Notes: generated by a model not told the origin, from the sequence alone. A stretch of DNA of 64,000 nt from Methylocella tundrae (GCF_038024855.1 NZ_CP139089.1:2046001-2110000), one strand, 5' to 3'; shown: positions 34,787 through 44,233, counted from the first letter of the stretch. Numbers and translations: made by a program.

Positions 34787-36343
34787 ATGGAAGAAGCCTA
34801 TCAACCCAATCTACATGGCGAGAACACAGAAGTTCTCGGCGATCTGTTGCAGAAGATTGCTGAACATAAGGGATGCGGCACCAGCGGCGGAAGCGGCAAA
34901 GCCAGTTGCGGCACCTCCGCCGGCCCCGCTGATATGGCTCCTGACGTGTGGGAGAAGGTCAAAAACCATCCCTGCTACAGCGAAGAGGCTCACCATCACT
35001 ACGCGCGCATGCATGTCGCCGTCGCGCCCGCCTGCAACATTCAGTGCAACTATTGCAACCGCAAATATGACTGCGCCAATGAATCGCGCCCCGGAGTCGT
35101 CAGCGAAAAGCTGACGCCGGAACAAGCCGCCAAGAAGGTGCTGGCGGTCGCGTCGACGATCCCGCAAATGACGGTGCTTGGAATAGCGGGTCCCGGCGAT
35201 CCGCTGGCCAATCCGGCGAAGACATTCAAGACGTTCGAGCTCATCTCGAAAACGGCGCCCGACATCAAGCTCTGCTTGTCCACCAACGGCCTGGCGTTGC
35301 CCGACCACGTCGACACGATCGCGAGCTTCAACGTTGATCATGTGACGATCACCATCAATATGACCGATCCCGAAGTCGGCGCCAAAATCTATCCATGGAT
35401 CTTCTGGAAAAACAAGCGCGTCACCGGCATCGAGGCGGCCAAGATCCTCACCGACCGTCAGTTGCAAGGCCTCGAAATGCTCACCGAGCGGGGCATTCTC
35501 TGCAAGGTCAACTCGGTGATGATCCCGGGCGTCAACGATCAGCATCTCGTCGAGGTCAACAGGGCTGTGAAGTCGCGCGGCGCCTTCCTGCACAACATCA
35601 TGCCGCTGATCTCCGCGCCTGAGCATGGCACGGTGTTTGGCCTCAACGGCCAGCGCGGTCCTTCGGCGCAGGAGCTGAAGGCCCTGCAGGATAGCTGCGA
35701 AGGCGAAATGAACATGATGCGGCATTGCCGCCAATGCCGCGCCGACGCTGTCGGCCTTCTTGGCGAAGATCGCAGCGCCGAATTCACCACTGACAAGATC
35801 ATGGAAATGGAGGTCAATTACGACCTCGAATCCCGTAAGGCTTATCAGACCAAGGTCGAAGAAGAGCGCATCGCAAAGGTCGAAGCCAAGAACGCGGAGC
35901 TCGAGACGCTCGCAGGCGCGGCGAGCGACATCAAGATCCTGATCGCGGTTGCGACCAAGGGCAGCGGCCGCGTCAACGAGCACTTCGGCCACGCCAAGGA
36001 GTTCCAGGTCTATGAGCTCAGCACCAAGGGCGCTAAGTTCGTCGGGCATCGCCGCGTCGATCTTTACTGCCAGGGCGGCTATGGCGAGGAAGACGCGCTC
36101 GAGACGGTGATCCGCGCAATCAACGACTGCGCCGCCGTGTTCGTCGCAAAGATCGGCGGCTGCCCGAAGGACTCCCTGCGCGCCGCCGGCATCGACCCGG
36201 TCGACCAATACGCATTCGAATTCATCGAGCAGTCTGCGATCTCCTACTTCAAGGACTATCTCGCGAAGGTGAACAGCGGCGAGATCCAGCATGTCGAGCG
36301 CGGGGACGCCGATATCCGTCAAGGCGCTTTCGTCCCGGTCTGA
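34787..36343 (+). CDS. nifB: FeMo-cofactor biosynthesis radical SAM protein NifB
   Basis: The 518-residue protein has a radical SAM domain with CNIQCNYC (cysteines 83, 87, 90), [12 protein letters not shown], and a C-terminal NifX-like domain from about residue 390 ([24 protein letters not shown]). NifB makes NifB-co, the carbide-containing iron-sulphur precursor of the nitrogenase cofactor. The extra cysteines at the N-terminus ([15 protein letters not shown]) are typical. ATG at 34787 follows CGAGGAATCGAT. It heads a run of at least seven genes. Confidence 0.98.
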   Translation: MEEAYQPNLHGENTEVLGDLLQKIAEHKGCGTSGGSGKASCGTSAGPADMAPDVWEKVKNHPCYSEEAHHHYARMHVAVAPACNIQCNYCNRKYDCANESRPGVVSEKLTPEQAAKKVLAVASTIPQMTVLGIAGPGDPLANPAKTFKTFELISKTAPDIKLCLSTNGLALPDHVDTIASFNVDHVTITINMTDPEVGAKIYPWIFWKNKRVTGIEAAKILTDRQLQGLEMLTERGILCKVNSVMIPGVNDQHLVEVNRAVKSRGAFLHNIMPLISAPEHGTVFGLNGQRGPSAQELKALQDSCEGEMNMMRHCRQCRADAVGLLGEDRSAEFTTDKIMEMEVNYDLESRKAYQTKVEEERIAKVEAKNAELETLAGAASDIKILIAVATKGSGRVNEHFGHAKEFQVYELSTKGAKFVGHRRVDLYCQGGYGEEDALETVIRAINDCAAVFVAKIGGCPKDSLRAAGIDPVDQYAFEFIEQSAISYFKDYLAKVNSGEIQHVERGDADIRQGAFVPV

Positions 36344-36384
36344 CCGGGACGAAAGCCGCAGCAATCGTCAGAAAGGAGACAGCT

Positions 36385-36618
36385 ATGACCTACAAGATCG
36401 TCGCCTCGCAATGCACGTCGTGCTCGGCGTGCGAGGCGGAATGCCCGAACGTCGCCATTACGGAGAAGGGCGGCACCTTTGTCATCAATCCGAAGAAGTG
36501 CACGGAATGCATCGGCTATTTCGACACGCCGCAATGCGTCGCCGTCTGCCCGGTCGACGACACATGCGTCATCGACAATTCCCATCCGCGCTACCAGCCC
36601 ACCGGGAGCGCGGCATGA
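36385..36618 (+). CDS. fdxN: nif-associated 2[4Fe-4S] ferredoxin
   Basis: The 77-residue ferredoxin has two cluster motifs: [12 protein letters not shown] and [18 protein letters not shown]; the second has the longer loop of this class. FdxN-type ferredoxins next to nifB supply electrons for NifB or nitrogenase. The stop overlaps the next ATG (ATGA). Confidence 0.95.
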   Translation: MTYKIVASQCTSCSACEAECPNVAITEKGGTFVINPKKCTECIGYFDTPQCVAVCPVDDTCVIDNSHPRYQPTGSAA

Positions 36619-36971
36619 ACATCAGCCTGACGCCGGCCGCTCATAAGTTCATCCGCCGCCTCGTCATGTTCGACGGCGCGCCCGGAAGCGGCCTTCGGTT
36701 GTTAGTCACTCCCGGCGGATGCTCCGGCCTTTCCGCCGAGTTCAGCGTCCAGGCTGCCCCAGCAGGCAACGAGGCGGTATTCACGCAGGATGGCGTAAAG
36801 CTCTTTCTGCCCGCCGAGAGCCGGCTATTGCTCGACGGAATCACAATTGATTTCGTCGACTCACCGGCCAAGACGGGGTTCGCTTTCATCGATCCCAAGA
36901 AAGACGCCTGCGCCTGCAGCAGCAGTCAGTCGACCGCTTTTGCAGAACCAGCGCTCTCCTCTGCGAAATAG
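36615..36971 (+). CDS. HesB/IscA-like iron-sulphur carrier in the nif cluster
   Basis: The 118-residue protein has an A-type carrier fold: residues 1-15 [23 protein letters not shown] with Cys36, and a late DACACSS with two cysteines. It would carry iron or Fe-S clusters for nitrogenase maturation. It is a second A-type protein in the cluster, diverged from the one at 52701. Its start overlaps fdxN by four bases. Confidence 0.88.
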   Translation: MNISLTPAAHKFIRRLVMFDGAPGSGLRLLVTPGGCSGLSAEFSVQAAPAGNEAVFTQDGVKLFLPAESRLLLDGITIDFVDSPAKTGFAFIDPKKDACACSSSQSTAFAEPALSSAK

Positions 36972-36980
36972 GCGCAGAGC

Positions 36981-37523
36981 ATGTTCGCGACTGATGATAT
37001 CGGCGCGCAGCCATCAGCCGGACTCGAGATCGACGCCATTGCCGCGTCCGTGCTCGGGGCCGGCTTGCCGGCCGCCGCCGAGCGGCGTCTGCGCGAAGCC
37101 GGCGAGGCTTACCACCTTGACGACGTTGCAGAAACGCACCTCCTCGCGGCTTGCGACCTCGCGCCGGATCATCCGGCCGTGTTGATCGGTCTCTATCGCT
37201 TCTATTTTTACAAGGGCCATATGCTGAAGGCCCTTGAGGTCGCGGGCAAATGTCTCGTCATGGCGTCGAACGAACTTGGTCTCGCGAGCGACTGGCGCGA
37301 CGTCAACCGTGAGGACGCCGATTTTGGCTCCTTCGCAGCGGTTCTGCCACGCTTCTTCATGTTCACCTTGAAGGGCTACGCCTACCTGCAGATGCGCATT
37401 GGCGCATTGGACGAAGGACGCGCCGCGGTGATGAAGCTTCTTGACCTTGATCCTTCCGACAAGATCAATGCCGGGCTGCTTTTGAGCGTCGCCGATCGTT
37501 CGGGAGTCGAAGATGATGACTGA
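36981..37523 (+). CDS. TPR-type nif cluster protein of unknown function
   Basis: The 180-residue soluble protein has tetratricopeptide-like helices: AETHLLAACDLAPDHPAVLIGLYRFYFYKG (described in two pieces here: residues about 50-62 and 63-80) and YAYLQMRIGALDEGRAAVMK. Such proteins are recurrent between nifB and nifZ in alphaproteobacteria and may be scaffolds. The end overlaps the next gene by 11 bases. I cannot assign a reaction. Confidence 0.8.
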   Translation: MFATDDIGAQPSAGLEIDAIAASVLGAGLPAAAERRLREAGEAYHLDDVAETHLLAACDLAPDHPAVLIGLYRFYFYKGHMLKALEVAGKCLVMASNELGLASDWRDVNREDADFGSFAAVLPRFFMFTLKGYAYLQMRIGALDEGRAAVMKLLDLDPSDKINAGLLLSVADRSGVEDDD

Positions 37524-38379
37524 CATTGACGTGTCTATCGACTGGCGCGGCGAGGCCGTTGATTGCGCGATCTGCGCCCATCGCGACCTCCTTGCGGAGG
37601 CGCGCTGCCAGCCCCTCAAGGCCTGCGTCCACGACCGGTATGCAAGGCGCATTGATCGATTTTTCGACTGGAACCCTGGTCCCGCGCAAACCTATCTGAA
37701 GCACCCCTATTTCGAGGTGCGCGCCTGCGCCGCCAAGGCCGCCGACGTTTTTCATCTGCCGCCTCTTTTGGACGATCCGGAGGAAACGGTTCGTTGGAGC
37801 GCCGCCCGGCGCCTGCCGATGCGCTATCTGCTGCGACTGCGCGCTGATCCGCATCGTGAGGTTCGCATCCGGGTCGCGCAGAGGCTCGATGGCGCCGATC
37901 TCATCCCGATGCTGGAGGATTCGGACTATTACGTGCGTCAGACCGTGGCGCGGCGCATCCCGGCTGATCTCCTCGTTCTGCTGGTCGGCGACGAGGACGT
38001 GGAGGTCAGGCGCGTCGTCGCCGTTCGCATCGGCATGGAGCACCTTCCCCGAATGGTGGCGGATTCAGATGCGGCCGTCAGGCTGGAGGTCGCGCGGCGT
38101 CTCGATCCCGCAGGGTTGGCGAGACTCGCCGCCGATCCGGATTGGCGCGTTCGCTACGAGATCGTGCTGCGCGCGGATATCGAGATCGTGCGCGCGCTCG
38201 CCGACGACGAAGACCCTGTCGTTCGAGACGCCGCACGCGACAGGATTTCGTCACGGCCCGCCGACAAAAACCGTGATGCGGCGACGACTGCGCAGGACCC
38301 GGCTTCGCCCGCATCAGCATCGCCAAACCTCGTGTCGTCGGATTTGAGGGACCGTCCAATCGTGGAGGACAGCAGATGA
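37513..38379 (+). CDS. 4Fe-4S-binding leucine-rich-repeat-variant (LRV) protein
   Basis: The 288-residue protein starts with a cysteine cluster (CAICAHRDLLAEARCQPLKAC, given as Cys19, 22, 33 and 39 approximately), the 4Fe-4S site of the LRV family, followed by HPYFEVRACAAK and about six 24-residue helical repeats (for example DDPEETVRWSAARRLP, EDSDYYVRQTVARRIP). The same family was first structurally described from the nif region of Azotobacter. Function is unknown, possibly a protein-interaction scaffold. The last 40 residues are a disordered tail. The ATG for nifZ overlaps its stop. Confidence 0.9.
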   Translation: MMTDIDVSIDWRGEAVDCAICAHRDLLAEARCQPLKACVHDRYARRIDRFFDWNPGPAQTYLKHPYFEVRACAAKAADVFHLPPLLDDPEETVRWSAARRLPMRYLLRLRADPHREVRIRVAQRLDGADLIPMLEDSDYYVRQTVARRIPADLLVLLVGDEDVEVRRVVAVRIGMEHLPRMVADSDAAVRLEVARRLDPAGLARLAADPDWRVRYEIVLRADIEIVRALADDEDPVVRDAARDRISSRPADKNRDAATTAQDPASPASASPNLVSSDLRDRPIVEDSR

Positions 38380-38681
38380 CCAACATCAGCCGGGACAGCG
38401 ACGTCGTCGAACTCAACAATCCGCCATTGTATAACTATGGCCAGAGGGTGCGGGCGCGCAGGACGGTGCGCAACGACGGCACCTTCATGGGGAAGGAAAT
38501 CGGCGAGATCCTTTGCAACAAGGGCGACGAAGGGTACGTGGTCAGCATAGGCACCTTCCTCCAGCAATTCTACATCTACGGCGTCGAGTTCGTTTCTACC
38601 GGCTATCGCGTTGGCATGAAACGTAAAGAGATCGATCCGGTCGAAATTGTCAAAGAAGTCAAAAGCGGGAGTTCCTCATGA
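38376..38681 (+). CDS. nifZ: Nitrogen fixation protein NifZ
   Basis: The 101-residue protein has the NifZ SH3-like core: YNYGQRVRARRTVRNDGTF, GEILCNKGDEGYVVSIG and YIYGVEFVSTGYRVGMK. NifZ helps form the P-cluster of the MoFe protein. It overlaps the LRV gene (ATGA) at its start and the second nifZ at its end. Confidence 0.95.
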   Translation: MTNISRDSDVVELNNPPLYNYGQRVRARRTVRNDGTFMGKEIGEILCNKGDEGYVVSIGTFLQQFYIYGVEFVSTGYRVGMKRKEIDPVEIVKEVKSGSSS

Positions 38682-38917
38682 ACGGTTCTGGACCGGCCAA
38701 ATTTGAATGGGGGCAGCGCGTTCGCGCGACCGCCGATCTTTTCAACGACGGCTCATTTCCCGATCAACCCACCGATGCTCTCTTGGTGCGGGCGGGGGAT
38801 CCGGGCGAAATCGTCCAGGTCGGCTCTCATGTCGAAACGGAAACGCCGATCTATCTCGTTGAGTTTGGCGAACGCCGGGTCGTTGGCTGCCTCGCGGATG
38901 AAATCGCGCCAGTCTGA
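38678..38917 (+). CDS. nifZ: Second NifZ-like protein
   Basis: This 79-residue protein repeats the NifZ core: FEWGQRVRATADLFNDGSFP, GDPGEIVQVGSHVETETPIY and VVGCLADEI. It is shorter and diverged, with a four-base overlap with the first copy, so the pair likely arose by tandem duplication or by splitting of a two-domain NifZ. Confidence 0.9.
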   Translation: MNGSGPAKFEWGQRVRATADLFNDGSFPDQPTDALLVRAGDPGEIVQVGSHVETETPIYLVEFGERRVVGCLADEIAPV

Positions 38918-38933
38918 CCGCCCCGCGTGATCC

Positions 38934-38959
38934 GACGCAAAGGGTTCGCGTCTTTTTTT
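38934..38959 (+). terminator. Candidate rho-independent terminator after nifZ
   Basis: GACGC and GCGTC form a short stem around AAAGGGTTC, followed directly by seven Ts. The stem is only five base pairs, so some read-through to nifT is likely. Confidence 0.45.
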
Positions 38960-39026
38960 AAGCTCATGCTCCACCCGCGAACGTCGATCCACCTACGCCC
39001 ACGCAATCAAACAGATAAGGCGCCCC

Positions 39027-39236
39027 GTGAAAATCATGATCCGCAGAAGCTCAGAAGGAATTCTCTCGGCCTATGTGCCCAAGAAGGACCTCGAGGAGCC
39101 GATCGTCGATATGGAAAGGCCGCAGATGTGGGGCGGCCGCATCACGCTCGCCAACGGCTGGCAATTAGCTCTGCCCGAGATGGGGCCGGAAACGACGCTT
39201 CCGATTACGGTCGAAGCGCGACGATTGAGTGAATGA
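39027..39236 (+). CDS. nifT: Nitrogen fixation protein NifT/FixU
   Basis: The 69-residue protein starts MKIMIRRSSEGILSAYVPKK and ends in LANGWQLALPEM, the NifT signature. NifT is small, nonessential in tested species and of unknown role. Its stop precedes the next ATG by one base. Confidence 0.94.
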   Translation: MKIMIRRSSEGILSAYVPKKDLEEPIVDMERPQMWGGRITLANGWQLALPEMGPETTLPITVEARRLSE

Positions 39237-39237
39237 C

Positions 39238-39510
39238 ATGAGTTTCGATGCGCAGAGCCTCGCCGCGATCGACGAACTGCTGGCTTCCGCCGAAGCCAAC
39301 GGCGCAACGATCGCTGAACTCAGGCGGCGATTCCCGGGCTTGTCGCTCAGTCGTTGCGACGCCTCGGACGTCGCCGATGAAACGCCCTTCCGCCGCTTCG
39401 AGCGCTGCGATCTTTATCTGCTCGATGGCCGCGACCACTGCTGGAAAATCACGTCAGATCCCGCAACAGCGACCGGGCTCGTGCTCGCGGCAAACGAGGC
39501 GCAAAAATGA
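39238..39510 (+). CDS. Small nif cluster protein (DUF6129-like)
   Basis: The 90-residue protein contains IDELLASAEANGATIAELRR, FPGLSLSRCDASDV and RCDLYLLDGRDHCWKITSDP. It resembles a small family found only near nif genes and annotated DUF6129. It has two or three cysteines but no known cluster motif. ATG at 39238 (MSFDAQS) follows the nifT stop by one base; the end overlaps the DegT-like gene. Confidence 0.8.
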   Translation: MSFDAQSLAAIDELLASAEANGATIAELRRRFPGLSLSRCDASDVADETPFRRFERCDLYLLDGRDHCWKITSDPATATGLVLAANEAQK

Positions 39511-40655
39511 AAACGACATCGCTGCCTCTTTGCGATCCTGACATGTCGGAATTCGAACTCGACGCGGTGCGTCAGGTTCTCATCTCATCCAGCCTGTCGG
39601 CGGGCCCCGTTGTCGAAGAATTCGAGGCGGCTTTCGCACAATATCTTGGCCGCAAGCATGCAATCGCAGTTGCGAGCGGTGAAATCGGCCTTCTGCTCAC
39701 GCTGCAAGCGTTCGGCATCGGCAAAGGCGACGAAGTTGTCGCATCGGCTCATTCCTTCCGCGAAACCGCTCACGCCATCATGTTGAGCGGCGCGCGCCCC
39801 GTGTTCGCCGACATCGATTACTGGGCGGGCACGATCTCGCCGGACAAAGCGGCTGCCGTCCTCACCGAGCGCACACGCGCCATCATCGGCGCCAACGCCA
39901 ACGGCCACCCTGCGCCCTGGGCCCCCCTGCGCGAACTGGCGAAAACCGCCGGAGTCGCCTTGATCGAGGACTCCACCGAAGCGATCGGTTCAATCTACAA
40001 AGGATCCCCCGTCGGCACATTCGGCGACTGTTCCATCTTTGACTTTTCTCAGCCCGGTGCCCTCGTCTGCGGCGAAGGCGGCATGATCGTGACCGACGAC
40101 GACGATCGGGCCATCGCCATCCGCCGCCTGCGCTCACGGCGGATCGACGAACGATCCTCCGTGGTCATCGGCGCCGTCGCGCCGCTCCAGGCCAATCTCA
40201 GCGATCTATCCGCCGCCCTTGGGCTTGCGCAACTGCGTCGCATCGACGTTCTCCTCGCACGCCGCAAATGCGTCGAAGCCTGGTATTATGATTATTTGCG
40301 CTCATTCGAGGGCATCAAGGACCCCTATATCGCGCCGGATGTCGAAGAGGTTCACTGGTTCCTTTATGTTGTCCATCTCGGGACGCGCTTCTCCCGTTCG
40401 AGCCGCGACTCGATCGTCGATGATCTCCGTCGCGAACAGATCGAAGCGGCCGCCTATTCGCAGCCTCTTCATCTGCAACGCCTCTACTTCAATGCCGGGT
40501 ATAGGCGCGGCGATTTCTTCGTCACCGAAAAGGTTGCGGACCGCGCCGTGGCGCTTCCCTTCCACGCTCATCTGACGGAGGCGCAAGTCGCCTTCATCGT
40601 TGGAACGATGAAGGACGCGTCCATCAACGTCGGCGCGGGCGCCGCCATTTATTGA
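39507..40655 (+). CDS. DegT/DnrJ/EryC1/StrS-fold protein lacking the PLP lysine
   Basis: The 382-residue protein has the full fold of the sugar aminotransferase family: substrate region SSSLSAGPVVEEFEAAFA, the cofactor region VASGEIGLLL, the pyridine-nitrogen aspartate in ALIEDSTEAIGS (Asp155), and GTFGDCSIFDF. The position of the Schiff-base lysine (usual FSFxxTKNL pattern before the GxGG motif) is glycine here, in FSQPGALVCGEGG (Gly184). It therefore cannot be a normal PLP aminotransferase. It is in the nif run with four-base overlap to its upstream neighbour. Function is unknown. Confidence 0.85.
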   Translation: MKTTSLPLCDPDMSEFELDAVRQVLISSSLSAGPVVEEFEAAFAQYLGRKHAIAVASGEIGLLLTLQAFGIGKGDEVVASAHSFRETAHAIMLSGARPVFADIDYWAGTISPDKAAAVLTERTRAIIGANANGHPAPWAPLRELAKTAGVALIEDSTEAIGSIYKGSPVGTFGDCSIFDFSQPGALVCGEGGMIVTDDDDRAIAIRRLRSRRIDERSSVVIGAVAPLQANLSDLSAALGLAQLRRIDVLLARRKCVEAWYYDYLRSFEGIKDPYIAPDVEEVHWFLYVVHLGTRFSRSSRDSIVDDLRREQIEAAAYSQPLHLQRLYFNAGYRRGDFFVTEKVADRAVALPFHAHLTEAQVAFIVGTMKDASINVGAGAAIY

Positions 40656-40690
40656 CCAGAACGCTTGTCATCAAACAACAGGAGCACGAC

Positions 40691-40987
40691 ATGCCGCTTT
40701 TAACCATCAAGCCGTCAGGAAAGACAATCGAAGCCGCCGAAGGAACCACGCTTCTCGACGCGTTGCTCGCCGCCGGGGAAAAGATCGTCTCGAAATGCGG
40801 CGGCGAGGCGAAATGCGGCGCTTGCCATATCTTCGTGCTCGAAGGCCGCAAGGGCATTTCCAAGATGGGCAAGCTCGAAAACGAAAAGCTCGACACAATC
40901 GTCGGCGTCGGTTCGAAATCGCGCCTCGCCTGCCAGGCTCATTTCGGGACCGAGAACGTCACGGTCGAGATGTTGAGCTTCGTCTGA
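40691..40987 (+). CDS. 2Fe-2S plant-type ferredoxin in the nif cluster
   Basis: The 98-residue ferredoxin has cysteine ligands in SKCGGEAKCGACHIFV and RLACQAHFG, the 2Fe-2S ferredoxin pattern, and starts MPLLTIKPSGKTIEAAEGTT. It could be an electron donor for nitrogenase or for Fe-S assembly. ATG at 40691 follows GGAGCACGAC. Confidence 0.92.
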   Translation: MPLLTIKPSGKTIEAAEGTTLLDALLAAGEKIVSKCGGEAKCGACHIFVLEGRKGISKMGKLENEKLDTIVGVGSKSRLACQAHFGTENVTVEMLSFV

Positions 40988-41083
40988 ACAGATTAGACTC
41001 TGCTAAATTGACCACAGCATTCCCGGGCGTGATTGCTGTTTGAAGGCGTCACGCTCCAGTAACGACATCGAAAGGATCACGAC

Positions 41084-41302
41084 ATGACCGCCGCCGACAC
41101 GCTCATCATTCATGTCCGCTTCGCACCGGACGGCTCAGTGACAGAAATCGGAGAGAGGCCCTCGGGGCTTGATGCTCAGCAATGGTTCAACCGGCTGAGC
41201 AATAAGGCTGGAAGCTCCTTCCAGGCGCTTTCGGGCGGCCGCGGATTTTTCCGTCTCGGCACAGAAGTTGTCACCGCGCTGAAAGCGGCCGCGCTGCAAT
41301 GA
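41084..41302 (+). CDS. Small unknown protein in the nif cluster
   Basis: The 72-residue product reads as a folded domain with IIHVRFAPDGSVTEIGERP, then QQWFNRLSNKAG and a glycine-rich GGRGFFRLGTEVV. I do not recognise a named family. It lies between a 2Fe-2S ferredoxin and a SIR2-like gene in the nif run, preceded by GAAAGGATCACGAC as ribosome binding site. Confidence 0.72.
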   Translation: MTAADTLIIHVRFAPDGSVTEIGERPSGLDAQQWFNRLSNKAGSSFQALSGGRGFFRLGTEVVTALKAAALQ

Positions 41303-41341
41303 GTTGGGGCCGCGCAGCGGTCCAGCACAGGGAGAAGATGA

Positions 41342-42238
41342 ATGCTCGGTGAAATTCACGCGGCCATCGACCGCGGCGATGTGGTTCCCTATCTCGGTCC
41401 CGGCGTGCTCGCGCTGGCGGGCGAGGACGGCCCGTTGCCTTACTCGCCGGAAACGCTAGTCGGGAAGCTGACTGCGGCCGCGACCGTCCCACACAAGATT
41501 CGCAACAACCTGACGGCCGCGGCGCAATTCATCGAGAACTTCAAACACCGCAAGACGGTGGCGTCCGTCATGACCAAGACGTTCGAGCAACCCGCAGCTC
41601 CAACCATCTTGCATGAATGGTTGGCGGCGCGCCCCAAATTGCCTCTCCTCGTCAGCGCGTGGTACGATGATCTGCCGCAAAAGGCTCTCGCGGGCCGGAG
41701 CGCCTGGGGAATGGCGCAGGGCGTCAGCCAGGCCGAACATTTTGGCGAATGGGTGCATTATTTCCGCCCGGACGGCAGCCGCATCCCTGGCGTGCGACGC
41801 GTTCTTGACGCCTCAGGCGCCAAGGCGCCGGCCGAGGCGCCGGAAGAGACACTAAGCTGGACGACGCTTCTCTATCAGCCGATCGGTTCCGTCTCCCCAG
41901 CGGCCAATTTCATCATTTCGGACTCGGATTATGTCGAAATCCTTACCGAAATCGACATTCAGACGCCGATACCCGAAGCCGTTCAGTCGATCCGGCGCGG
42001 CAAGAATTTTCTGTTCCTCGGCTGCCGTTTTTCGAGCCAATTGGAGCGGAGTTTTGCGCGGCAGATTATGAAGCGCTCGTCTGATCGTCACTGGGCTGTA
42101 TTGCCAGGCGCCCTGACCCGCAACGAAGAAAGATTTTTGCGCGAGCAGAACATCACCCGCATAGATATGCCACTCGATGGCTTTGTCGCGAAATTGACAG
42201 CGAACGCTGCAAGCAATCCCGAACTGGCGACAATCTGA
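41342..42238 (+). CDS. SIR2-like domain protein in the nif cluster
   Basis: The 298-residue protein has a SIR2-like (NAD-binding) N-terminus, AIDRGDVVPYLGPGVLAL, and late segments RRGKNFLFLGCRFSSQLER and KRSSDRHWAVLPG typical of SIR2_2-like proteins. A canonical catalytic histidine of sirtuin deacylases is not obvious. Related proteins occur in nif clusters of other diazotrophs with unknown role; in defence systems, SIR2 proteins degrade NAD. It lies downstream of a small unknown gene with GGAGAAGATGA before the ATG. Confidence 0.8.
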   Translation: MLGEIHAAIDRGDVVPYLGPGVLALAGEDGPLPYSPETLVGKLTAAATVPHKIRNNLTAAAQFIENFKHRKTVASVMTKTFEQPAAPTILHEWLAARPKLPLLVSAWYDDLPQKALAGRSAWGMAQGVSQAEHFGEWVHYFRPDGSRIPGVRRVLDASGAKAPAEAPEETLSWTTLLYQPIGSVSPAANFIISDSDYVEILTEIDIQTPIPEAVQSIRRGKNFLFLGCRFSSQLERSFARQIMKRSSDRHWAVLPGALTRNEERFLREQNITRIDMPLDGFVAKLTANAASNPELATI

Positions 42239-42289
42239 CAAGAAGACTTGACCTGCAGCGCAGCGCAAGGCGCGCATCAACCGGCCTCA

Positions 42290-42321
42290 GAGCCTGATCA
42301 ATCAATGATTTGGTCAGGCTC
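42290..42321. terminator. Hairpin between the SIR2-like gene and the receiver gene
   Basis: GAGCCTGA and TCAGGCTC pair as an eight-base stem around 16 bases, followed by TTGCTTT. It lies between convergent genes and probably terminates the nifT-SIR2 operon. Confidence 0.55.
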
Positions 42322-42425
42322 TTGCTTTGACTACTCTGGGAGGATGTGCCGACCAGCGATCCGCGACGCACTCGCGCCGATGGGAAGACTCCCGGGCATT
42401 CGGCTGAGGCTCCCGCTTGCCTTCC

Positions 42426-42860
42426 TCAGGGTGTTTTGAGAACCGTGAGCGGTATGGCAAAGCCGACGCGTCGCCCGAGCAGAACGTCGACCTTCTCCCG
42501 AACGGACTCGATCGTCAGCGGCTTCGCCAGAACCCCGTGCGCGCCGGAGGCGAGGCACTGCCGCGCAATCTCATCCTTGACCGAATCCGCGACTACCAGA
42601 ATCTTCGCTCCAGGTATGCGCTCGCGAATTTGCGACAGCACGCTGACGCCTTCGCCTTGCACGATCGAAGCGGCGAGCAAAATCAGGTCTGGTTTGCTTT
42701 CAGCGGCCTTGGCGAAGGCTGGCTGCAAACCAGGCACCTCATGCGTCTCATTTTCATCATGCAACATGAATTGCAGGGCGGCGCGGATGATTTCGTCGTC
42801 GTCGACAACGAAGATCCGCTTGTTTTCGATAGCTCGCGATGTCTCAACGCCGATCTGCAT
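42426..42860 (-). CDS. Single-domain receiver-like protein without phospho-acceptor Asp
   Basis: The 144-residue protein is a CheY-like receiver alone: acidic pocket VVDDDE (Asp20-22), KILVVADSVKDEIARQCL and the lysine in GVLAKPL (Lys113). Where the phosphorylated aspartate should stand the sequence is DLILLAASIV, so it is alanine (Ala63), and the usual Ser/Thr switch residue is also changed. It is a pseudo-receiver, probably a phosphorylation-independent interaction module. It is divergent from nifH and shares the nifH control region. ATG at 42860 follows GAGGAGAGAGCGCAA; a longer frame is unlikely. Confidence 0.8.
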   Translation of the reverse strand: MQIGVETSRAIENKRIFVVDDDEIIRAALQFMLHDENETHEVPGLQPAFAKAAESKPDLILLAASIVQGEGVSVLSQIRERIPGAKILVVADSVKDEIARQCLASGAHGVLAKPLTIESVREKVDVLLGRRVGFAIPLTVLKTP

Positions 42861-43019
42861 TTGCGCTCTCTCCTCGATCCGCACACGCCCGACGGTTGCA
42901 AGTTGCATACCGCAGGACCGACGTTGAAGATCGCGTGACGAGGAAGCGTCGTTCCGTGCGCCTTTGCCCGCGCGCGAGCCTTGCGGGATGTTTTCTTTCA
43001 TACGAACAAACGACACGAA

Positions 43020-43035
43020 TGTCGGCTTTGAGACA
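43020..43035. promoter_or_regulatory. NifA upstream activator site for nifH
   Basis: TGT-CGGCTTTGAG-ACA is an exact match, about 70-85 bases upstream of the -24 element. Confidence 0.9.
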
Positions 43036-43089
43036 AGCCCCAGAAGACCTTGCCTCATCGCTCTTTCTACCGTCATAACAACGCTTTAA

Positions 43090-44157
<1,068 letters not shown>

Positions 44158-44165
44158 TCACCAGC

Positions 44166-44200
44166 GGGGCGCCGACCGCAGCGCGCGGAACCGGCGCCTC
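44166..44200. repeat. Hairpin between nifH and nifD
   Basis: A nine-pair stem (one G-T wobble) with GGCGCCG and CGGCGCC arms lies just after the nifH stop. It could stabilise the nifH message or partly end transcription, raising nifH over nifDK. Confidence 0.6.
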
Positions 44201-44233
44201 CCTACCGATCAACGGATTTCGAAAGGTGCGACC

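Noticed and set aside
41342..42238. SIR2-like gene as a phage-defence system
   Set aside because: No partner defence gene is adjacent and it lies within a nif gene run, so a defence role is not supported here.
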